Positions 1 through 5,785 of a stretch of 5,785 bases of DNA are shown here, piece by piece. The notes under the pieces are model-generated. The model did no database searches and was not told the origin of the DNA. It was given only the letters and a program-made list of their open reading frames with translations. The stretch is from JBFJWU01 sp041623475 [NCBI: bacterium]. GTDB lineage: Bacteria > J088. Position 1 is the stretch's first letter. Each line of letters begins with the position of its first letter. The DNA lies in assembly GCA_041623475.1 (NCBI GenBank), contig JBFJWU010000231.1:1-5785 (forward strand). The letters run 5' to 3'. The position numbers were made by a program, and so were the translations under genes.

Positions 1-590
1 GATCCGGGTTTGCCCTGGCCGAGGGCGCAGTTTTCCTGGTCCTGGAGGAATGGGAACGTGCCATCAATCGAAGGGTTGCGGTATACGGCGAACTGGTTGG
101 GTACGGCAGTTCGGCGGATGCCCATCACGTGACAGATCCCGAACCCGAGGGCAAGGGGGCCGAGCAGGCATTCACGGCAGCTTTGCGGCAGGCGGGAATT
201 GCGCCCGCGCAAGTTGACTATGTCAACGCCCATGCAACGGGGACAAGGGCCGGCGATCGTGCCGAGGCAATCATGCTGGAGCGCGCCCTGGGGGCCAAGG
301 GCCGGGAGCGCGTGCGCGTATCCAGCACAAAAGGCCTGACGGGACATCTGCTGGGTGCGGCGGGGGCGCTGGAGGCCCTGGTCACATTGTTGACGATCCA
401 ATCCGGGCTGTTGCCGGCGAACCTGCCGTGTCCCGAGCCCGAACCCGACCTGAATCTGGTTCTTGAATCCGGGACCCAGGCACCGGTACGGGTGGCGGTA
501 TCGAATTCGTTCGGGTTTGGCGGGCTGAATGCTGTCCTGGCCTTTGCGGCCGCTGACCTGGGTGTCGACAAACGCCCCGGGGGGCCCTGA
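1..590 (+). CDS. Beta-ketoacyl-ACP synthase, FabF/KAS II type (C-terminal part; 5' end outside window)
   Basis: This is the C-terminal 195 residues of a condensing enzyme, read from base 3 to the TGA at 588-590. Such enzymes join malonyl-ACP to a growing acyl-ACP chain with loss of CO2, in the cytoplasm, in fatty-acid or polyketide synthesis. The visible conserved blocks, in order, are GFALAEGA (bases 6-29), NAHATGT with the first active-site histidine (231-233), STKGLTGH with the lysine (330-332) and second histidine (345-347) followed by LLGAAGALE, and the C-terminal gate SNSFGFGG (501-524). Order and spacing match FabF (about 410 residues), so roughly half the protein is present; the nucleophilic cysteine must lie upstream. 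Leu follows GFGG where FabF and FabB usually have Thr, and the first block has Ala where FabF has Gly, so this may be a specialised paralogue rather than the housekeeping fabF. Family assignment is firm; pathway is not. Confidence 0.93.
   Translation, partial: SGFALAEGAVFLVLEEWERAINRRVAVYGELVGYGSSADAHHVTDPEPEGKGAEQAFTAALRQAGIAPAQVDYVNAHATGTRAGDRAEAIMLERALGAKGRERVRVSSTKGLTGHLLGAAGALEALVTLLTIQSGLLPANLPCPEPEPDLNLVLESGTQAPVRVAVSNSFGFGGLNAVLAFAAADLGVDKRPGGP
579..584 (+). promoter_or_regulatory. Weak G-rich ribosome-binding stretch and TGATG stop-start overlap before addB
   Basis: A run of six G lies five bases before the ATG at 590. It is only a poor Shine-Dalgarno match. The upstream gene's TGA (588-590) shares its last base with that ATG, an arrangement typical of translational coupling by a terminating ribosome that restarts. 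The coupling is an inference from this layout. Confidence 0.4.
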
Positions 591-3500
591 TGCCTGCGAC
601 CTTCTACGTCAGCCCGGACCCACGGGTCCTGGAACAGCATTGCCTGCACGAGTTCTGTCGCGATTCCCGGGCCCTCCGAATTCCGTCGGTCCTGATCGTG
701 CCGTCGGTGCTGCTGGCTTCGCACTATCGGGGTCAACTGGCGGCATTGCCGGGACCGGCTGCATTCAATGTCCGGATCATGACGCTGGGTCAGGCGGTCC
801 GGCGGCTGGTCGTCGACCAGTTTGGACAGGTTGCGCCGCGATGGTCACCGGCTATAGAGTTGGTGCTGTCACGGGCTGTCCATCGCTGCAATGACGGCGG
901 TCTTTCAGACCGCCTGGCGGAACTGGCCGACGGACACCTTTTGCTGGCCGGAACGGTGCGTGACCTGGCAGATGGTGGCATTGGCCTTCGGCAACTGGAA
1001 GAATTCCGCGAGCGCATTCGCGCCAGCCCCGCGGCCGGATCGCTGGCCCTTTTGACCCTGGATGTCTATGAGAAATTCGTTACCGGGCTGGCGGACAGCG
1101 GGATCGACTGGGATCCCCTGCAACGCCTGGCGCTCGCCGACCGGCTCCAGTTTGAATCGGTGGATCCGGCGACTGCCCTGGCGGGACCGGACGCCGATGG
1201 TGTCCGGATTGCGGTTGCCGGCATGTATGACTTTACGGATGTCAATGCCCAGGTGCTTGCCGGGCTGGCGCGGCACGTGGACGACCTGCGATTTTACATG
1301 CCAGATACGGATCCCGACCAGCCGGCAGGCGCTGCTTTTCAGTTCGGGCGCTGGTCTCGGCAGGACATCGAGGCCCGCATCGGCAGCCAGGCTCGGACGG
1401 TTTTCCTGTCCGGTGCCGCGGATCAACCTGTCCGCTGGTGGCTGGATCATTTCCCTGATGGCGACCCGGGTGACACCGCGCCGGAAAACTGGACCTGGGA
1501 CCGGGCGGCGGGCCCGGCGGCCGAAGCGCTGGCCGCAGCGGCCCGGGTACGGCAATGGCTGGACAGCGGGCTGGATCCGGTGGATATCCTGGTCACCGGT
1601 CCACGCATCGACCGTTATCTGCCTGACCTGCAGGCGGCATTTGCAGAATTCCGCATTCCGATCCGCCTTGCCGGTTTCCGGCAGGAACAGCCCCCGTCCC
1701 GTTTGCCGGAACATATTCTGGGCCAACTGCTGCTGGAGGCCGCCCCCGCCGAATGGGTCCTGCAGTATGTGACCCTGTTCGGGAACCGTGTCCAGGCGCT
1801 GGCTGGCCTTGACCGTTGGGAACTCGCCTGGCTGATTCGCAGCCGCGGTGTCTGGGGCGGGCGGGCCTGGTCGGAATTGCTGCAGACCCTGGACGAAACC
1901 ACAGGGGCTTCGCCTGCACTGGTTGCCTTTGTGCAACTGCTGGTGGACTGTTTTGTGGATCTCCCCGCCGGCCCGCTAGCAGCGGACCAGGCGGCGGCGC
2001 GGATTGCTGCGATCGCACAACTGGCACCTGATCCTGCTGCCCTCAGCGACCTGGCTGAGCGCCTGCGTGACAGTGGCGGCGGGCCAGGGTTCGGACGGCA
2101 GGAGCTGTCCCGCCTGCTTCAGTCCGTGCGGCAGGCCGAAACGTACCGGGACCCGGTCAACCGACGTGCGGTTCTGGTCGCACCGCTGATGCAGGCGCGT
2201 GGAATCACCGCCCGGCGGCAGGTGATCCTGGGCCTGGATGCGGACCGGATGCCGTCGCGCCTGGATCCGGACCCGTTCCTGAACGATACCCTGCGGCTGC
2301 AGCTGCGGGACCTGGGGCACCGGGTATCGGTACGCGGTGCCGTTGCCGAAGAGCTGGCGCTGGTCTTTACACTGGCCAACTGCTCGACCGATATTAGCCA
2401 CTGGGTTGTACCCACCGTCGGGCACGAAGGCCAGCAGGTTGCGCCGTCACCCTGGGTCCAGCGCTTTACCCACGCGTGGTCAGGTGGCCAGTCAATCCCC
2501 GAACCCGTGCCCCGGTCACCGCGTGGGCAGGCTGCGTGGCTGAAAGCAACGGGTACCCTGCTGCCGCCGGCGATTGCCGCCCGGCTGGACGGGGATGCCA
2601 CCGGCGCCTGGGTCCCCGACATGGCCCAATCCCGGCCGCAGCTGGAAACGCTGCTGGCGGGACGATATTCGGTCGACCAAATGGATCCGACGTACTGGGG
2701 ACAGGTTCCCAGCGCCATGGCTGGCCGTGATGTCAGCGTTACGGGAGCCGCAACACTGGCGGCGTGTCCGTACCGGTACATTGCGGCGCGGACGCTGGAT
2801 GTCGTGCCACTGGCGTCGCCGGTGGTCGCCCTGGGGGCGGATCCGATGGCGCAGGGCAACATCGTGCACGGCGTGCTGGAGGACCTGGTCAAGGAATGGC
2901 AGGCACGCTTCCCGGAGCGGCCGTTGTCAGAAGGCGGCGAGTTCCTGCTGTCATACCTGAACGCCTCGTGGGGCCAGATCCTCGAGCGATTTGTTCAGCC
3001 GCTCGCGTCGCTGCCGGTGCCGTTGCGGGACCGGGCGCTGGCAGATGCCAGGCGAAGGATCGAGCAGTGGATCGCCACAATCCCGGACCACGTACCCGCC
3101 AGAGCCGTCGTTCAGCAAACCGAGGAAACGTATTCGTTGAACCTGGCCGGCCTGGTTTTCAAAGGGCAGATTGACCGGCTGGACCGGGTCGATTCAACCG
3201 CGGTTGTGACCGATTACAAGACGGGGCGGGTCAGCGCCGGCAAGCAGGCGTTTGTCAATGCCTGGCAGGGACTGGAAATGCAGTCCCTGCTGTATCCCCG
3301 CCTGGCGCTCACGGCTATGCCTGACGCGGACTCAGGCGAATTTCGCTTTGTGCACGTCGGCGCCGACGGGTCGACGGCCACGACGATTCCACCGTCACGC
3401 CCCAGGTCGGTGATGTGCGACTGGCCAGCGGACCACGAAGTTGACCATCTGTGCGCGTCGCTGGCCTCGGTCGTCGATGCCGGGCAGTTTCCGCCTGTAG

Positions 3501-3700
3501 CCGATGAGTTATGGGACGAACTGGGGGCCGATGTGTCCGGTTGCCAGTATTGCGAGCTGCCGACCGTCTGTCGTCGCTACGATCCGGCCTACCTGCCGGC
3601 GGCAGGGTCGGCGCTGGCACGGTGGCTGCCGCGGCGTGCGGCTGATATCAATCGCGCCATCGCCATCCTGGCAGGCGAGGACCCCGATGCCACGGATTGA
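590..3700 (+). CDS. addB: AddB-like subunit of an AddAB-type helicase-nuclease (PD-(D/E)XK nuclease with Fe-S cysteines)
   Basis: This complete 1036-residue protein is predicted to be the AddB-like partner of the helicase encoded next, resecting double-strand breaks for RecA loading. The length fits AddB (about 1000-1170 residues). The N-terminal part is helicase-like: VLIVPSVLLASHY near residues 34-46, then an AGMYDFTD strand around 210-217. No GxxGxGK Walker A is present, so this subunit is probably not a motor. Residues 525-566 carry the UvrD-C-like block (APLMQARG, VILGLDADRMP, DPFLND) typical of AddB. The C-terminal RecB-type nuclease shows His760 (GNIVHG), Asp862 (GQIDRLD), Asp875 and Lys877 (TDYKTG), and Gln898/Tyr902 (QSLLY). 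Cys726 plus Cys985-X2-Cys988-X5-Cys994 reproduce the AddB 4Fe-4S pattern, which pins the nuclease domain together. The ATG was chosen because it abuts the upstream stop. The nuclease call is very secure. The AddB name rests on the iron-sulfur pattern and the neighbouring AddA-like gene; a divergent relative is possible. Confidence 0.9.
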   Translation: MPATFYVSPDPRVLEQHCLHEFCRDSRALRIPSVLIVPSVLLASHYRGQLAALPGPAAFNVRIMTLGQAVRRLVVDQFGQVAPRWSPAIELVLSRAVHRCNDGGLSDRLAELADGHLLLAGTVRDLADGGIGLRQLEEFRERIRASPAAGSLALLTLDVYEKFVTGLADSGIDWDPLQRLALADRLQFESVDPATALAGPDADGVRIAVAGMYDFTDVNAQVLAGLARHVDDLRFYMPDTDPDQPAGAAFQFGRWSRQDIEARIGSQARTVFLSGAADQPVRWWLDHFPDGDPGDTAPENWTWDRAAGPAAEALAAAARVRQWLDSGLDPVDILVTGPRIDRYLPDLQAAFAEFRIPIRLAGFRQEQPPSRLPEHILGQLLLEAAPAEWVLQYVTLFGNRVQALAGLDRWELAWLIRSRGVWGGRAWSELLQTLDETTGASPALVAFVQLLVDCFVDLPAGPLAADQAAARIAAIAQLAPDPAALSDLAERLRDSGGGPGFGRQELSRLLQSVRQAETYRDPVNRRAVLVAPLMQARGITARRQVILGLDADRMPSRLDPDPFLNDTLRLQLRDLGHRVSVRGAVAEELALVFTLANCSTDISHWVVPTVGHEGQQVAPSPWVQRFTHAWSGGQSIPEPVPRSPRGQAAWLKATGTLLPPAIAARLDGDATGAWVPDMAQSRPQLETLLAGRYSVDQMDPTYWGQVPSAMAGRDVSVTGAATLAACPYRYIAARTLDVVPLASPVVALGADPMAQGNIVHGVLEDLVKEWQARFPERPLSEGGEFLLSYLNASWGQILERFVQPLASLPVPLRDRALADARRRIEQWIATIPDHVPARAVVQQTEETYSLNLAGLVFKGQIDRLDRVDSTAVVTDYKTGRVSAGKQAFVNAWQGLEMQSLLYPRLALTAMPDADSGEFRFVHVGADGSTATTIPPSRPRSVMCDWPADHEVDHLCASLASVVDAGQFPPVADELWDELGADVSGCQYCELPTVCRRYDPAYLPAAGSALARWLPRRAADINRAIAILAGEDPDATD
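3677..3681 (+). promoter_or_regulatory. Ribosome-binding site GAGGA for the addA-like gene
   Basis: GAGGA ends five bases before the ATG at 3687, which is good Shine-Dalgarno spacing. It lies inside the last codons of the addB-like gene and supports the ATG at 3687 over upstream in-frame starts. The two reading frames overlap by 14 bases (3687-3700), so the two subunits are likely made in a coupled fashion. Confidence 0.7.
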
Positions 3701-5785
3701 CCCGGCAGAAGCAAGGGAACGGCTGGGGATCGTTGCTACCGATGCCCATGCGCTGGTCTGGGCCAGTGCCGGTACCGGCAAGACCTATACCCTGACGCTG
3801 CGGGCGTTGTGGCTGCTGCTGCACACGCCATTCCACGACCGGTTCGGTGACGATACAGGGGACATGTACGGCGCAACCAACCGCCTGGCCCGCAACCGGG
3901 CAGCGGCACGCGCTGCCCGTACGGTTGTATTGACCACGTTTACACGCCGGGCGAGCGCCGAAATGCGCGAACGTCTGGTGGACATGCTGGTTGACCTGTC
4001 CCGGGCCGAGTCGCTGGACGGGCTCGTCGACCCTGACAATGACTTTGCTGCAATCTGGCAGCTGGCGCAGTCTGTCAGTACGCAGATCGAATCCGCCGGG
4101 TTGGCGGCAGACGGTTTTGCCGCGTTCCGCAGGGGGGCAGCGGCCCTGGCAGAGGTGGCCAGCGAGATCCAGGTGTCGACGTTGCACAGCTATGCCATGC
4201 GCCTGCTGCAGCGATATCCGGTCCGTGCCGGATTGCCGGCCGATGTTCGGTTCGAAGAAGCCGACGGCCCGATCGGGGACATCGATGATCAACTGATTGA
4301 ACGCTGGCGCGAGGTTGCCTTTGCGGATCCGGCGCTGCTGGATGATATTGCGGCAACGTTGACGGTATTGGATTACGAGGCGCTGGAAAACTGGTGGCGG
4401 CGACTGCGGGCCCACCACTGGATCCGGGATGCGTTGGTCGACTGGCGCTCATCCCTGGATCAGACGGAGTCCAGGGATCTGGCAGAAGCCCTTGTCCGCG
4501 ACCTGGACCTGTTCCGCGCCATTGCCCGCCCCGGTGGCACAAATCAGCAGGCGTTCCACGAATTGCTGGAAACTCTTTGCCCCAGGCTGCGGGATGATCC
4601 CCAGGCGTGGATTGAACTGGCCAACAGCTGCGGTGGCGGGCAACTGGCAAAACAGCTGGGGGGCGCCTGGTTTGAAAAATGCCTGCCCGACCATCCGCAA
4701 CTGGCCTGGCTGCGGGATTCCGATGATGTCGAGCGCGCGATCGCTGCCGGGCTGTTCGCAGCAATCCCGGATACAGCCTGGCTTGCGTTCATCAACCTGG
4801 CCCGGGCATTTCTGGACTGGTGCAATAATGCGGCATTGCGCGAATTGAAGGTTATTACCTTCGACGACGTCCTGGTCCGTGCCGCCAACCTGGTGGACGG
4901 GCACGACTCAATTGTTCGCCGGGAACGACAGTCACTGCAGGCTGTCCTGGTTGATGAGTTCCAGGACACCGACCCCGTCCAGTTAAGGCTGTTGGAGCGG
5001 CTGGTTTACGACACAGTCGCGGACAGCCCGGAAGTCCTGGGTTTCTTCGTCGGTGACCGCAAACAATCGATTTATCGGTTTCGTTATGCCGACCTGGCGG
5101 GCATCGACCGGTTTATCGCCGACATGCGCAAACGCCGGGACAGCGGTCAACTGGAACTGCTGGAGGGCCAGTTGCGTACCAGTTTTCGCAGCGTTCCCGA
5201 AATTGTTTCGTTTGTCAACAGTTTTTTTGAACCCCTGTTTGTCGCCCGGCGGGGACTGCAGCCGGGGTACGAGCCGTTGGCGAATTACCGGGAACCAGGC
5301 GGCCACCCGGTACGCTGCCAGGTACTGGACCAGCGGGAAACAGATGGCACGCTGCCGCGCAAGGGCGAGGGGCTGTCCGCTGCCATCGCCGATGTAATTG
5401 ACCAGATCCACGCTGCCGTCAAGCAGCCTGATACAGGTCTGAAGGATATCCTGGTCCTTTATCGTGGCAAGACCGACCTGCCCGAGTTGCTGGAGATGCT
5501 GGAACAGGCCGGGGTGCCGACGATTGGTCCCGGGCAACCTCGTCTGGCGATCTTTCCCGAAGTCAGCGACCTGGTCAGCCTGCTGCTGGTCGCCTGGGAC
5601 GTGGGCGATGCACTGGCGCTGGTGACTGTACTGCGGGGGCCGGTGATTGGTTGCAGCGACGCCCAGCTGGGCCAGATTGTTCCGGCACGGGATCCGAAAG
5701 ATCCGGCGGACCAGCGCGATGCGATTCGCCATATCACTGACCAGCGACTGGGCGGGCACCCGGCTCTGACGGCCGACCAGCAGGC
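3687..5785 (+). CDS. addA: AddA/RecB-like UvrD-superfamily helicase (N-terminal 699 residues; 3' end outside window)
   Basis: This is an SF1A DNA helicase, the predicted ATP-driven motor subunit that unwinds broken DNA ends with the AddB-like partner. No stop occurs before the window end. Motifs in order: Walker A SAGTGKT (Lys32, Thr33); Ia TTFTRRASAEM (residues 83-93); Ib STLHSY (164-169), followed by QRYPVRAGLP, as in AddA; ITFDDVL (390-396); Walker B VDEFQDTDP (Asp423, Glu424); III GDRKQSIYRFR (456-466); IV LRTSFRS (496-502). The second motor core follows, with DILVLYR (587-593) and LRGPVIG (649-655), both AddA-like. DEFQDTDP together with FDD is characteristic of RecB/AddA rather than UvrD or Rep. 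AddA proteins usually run to about 1150-1230 residues with a C-terminal nuclease domain; motifs V and VI and any nuclease are beyond the window. Oddities: no glutamine precedes Walker A, so the usual Q motif is missing; Arg replaces Pro in motif III; and the linker from Walker A to motif Ia is long. The start at 3687 has a good ribosome-binding site. Confidence 0.92.
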   Translation, partial: MPRIDPAEARERLGIVATDAHALVWASAGTGKTYTLTLRALWLLLHTPFHDRFGDDTGDMYGATNRLARNRAAARAARTVVLTTFTRRASAEMRERLVDMLVDLSRAESLDGLVDPDNDFAAIWQLAQSVSTQIESAGLAADGFAAFRRGAAALAEVASEIQVSTLHSYAMRLLQRYPVRAGLPADVRFEEADGPIGDIDDQLIERWREVAFADPALLDDIAATLTVLDYEALENWWRRLRAHHWIRDALVDWRSSLDQTESRDLAEALVRDLDLFRAIARPGGTNQQAFHELLETLCPRLRDDPQAWIELANSCGGGQLAKQLGGAWFEKCLPDHPQLAWLRDSDDVERAIAAGLFAAIPDTAWLAFINLARAFLDWCNNAALRELKVITFDDVLVRAANLVDGHDSIVRRERQSLQAVLVDEFQDTDPVQLRLLERLVYDTVADSPEVLGFFVGDRKQSIYRFRYADLAGIDRFIADMRKRRDSGQLELLEGQLRTSFRSVPEIVSFVNSFFEPLFVARRGLQPGYEPLANYREPGGHPVRCQVLDQRETDGTLPRKGEGLSAAIADVIDQIHAAVKQPDTGLKDILVLYRGKTDLPELLEMLEQAGVPTIGPGQPRLAIFPEVSDLVSLLLVAWDVGDALALVTVLRGPVIGCSDAQLGQIVPARDPKDPADQRDAIRHITDQRLGGHPALTADQQ

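Noticed and set aside
1-5. Window begins with GATCC, like a restriction fragment end
   Set aside because: GGATCC occurs several times uncut inside the window, so this is most simply an arbitrary boundary and carries no biological meaning.
571-592. Possible hairpin or terminator in the CCCCGGGGGGCCC stretch before addB
   Set aside because: It can pair only over a very short stem, has no following T run, and lies within coding sequence; more likely incidental GC-rich codons.
1062-1772. 236-codon + strand open frame in another frame within addB
   Set aside because: Its translation is rich in Arg, Trp, Cys and Pro without any domain, as expected of an out-of-frame reading of GC-rich coding DNA.
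905-1936. 343-codon open frame on the minus strand inside the addB-like gene
   Set aside because: It is opposite a well-supported gene, has a low-complexity Gln/Arg/Pro/Gly-rich composition with no recognisable domain, and is explained by GC-rich codon bias that keeps stops rare in the complement.
3636-3687. In-frame GTG at 3636 as an alternative helicase start
   Set aside because: The frame is open from there, but it would overlap addB by 65 bases, and the ATG at 3687 has a well-spaced GAGGA.
3648-4418. 256-codon minus-strand open frame spanning the addB/addA junction
   Set aside because: It lies opposite conserved Walker A and motif Ia/Ib coding sequence and has no family-like motif; a shadow of the real genes.
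4983-5759. 258-codon minus-strand open frame opposite the helicase
   Set aside because: It is antisense to helicase motifs III and IV, with no recognisable domain and no convincing ribosome-binding site; treated as a shadow.

Overview
The window is GC-rich, fully coding DNA with three genes in a row on the + strand and no intergenic space. The first gene enters from the left edge and the last runs off the right edge. High GC, tight gene overlaps and protein motifs closest to the alphaproteobacterial style of AddAB suggest a high-GC Gram-negative bacterium, probably a proteobacterium. The sequence does not fix the genus or even the class.

Layout. Bases 1-590 hold the C-terminal half of a FabF-type beta-ketoacyl-ACP synthase, with both active-site histidines and the conserved lysine visible. 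Its TGA stop shares one base with the ATG of the next gene. Bases 590-3700 hold a complete 1036-residue AddB-like protein: a helicase-like fold with no Walker A motif, ending in a RecB-family (PD-(D/E)XK) nuclease domain framed by four cysteines of the AddB iron-sulfur type. Its last 14 bases overlap the start of a third gene (3687 to the window end). That gene encodes an AddA/RecB-type UvrD-superfamily (SF1A) helicase with an intact Walker A and DEFQD box, and it is cut after 699 codons.

How they work together. The AddB-like and AddA-like proteins are expected to form a heterodimeric helicase-nuclease that resects double-strand DNA ends for RecA-dependent repair. AddA would be the motor; AddB would supply one nuclease, the iron-sulfur clamp and probably recognition of a Chi-like site. 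The ketoacyl synthase belongs to fatty-acid or polyketide chain elongation. It has no known functional link to DNA-end repair, so its junction with addB most likely reflects co-transcription, although the coupling is unusual.

I found no RNA gene, insertion sequence, CRISPR array, terminator or convincing promoter. The whole window reads as an AddAB-type operon of divergent sequence; I do not see clear evidence of a wholly new system.
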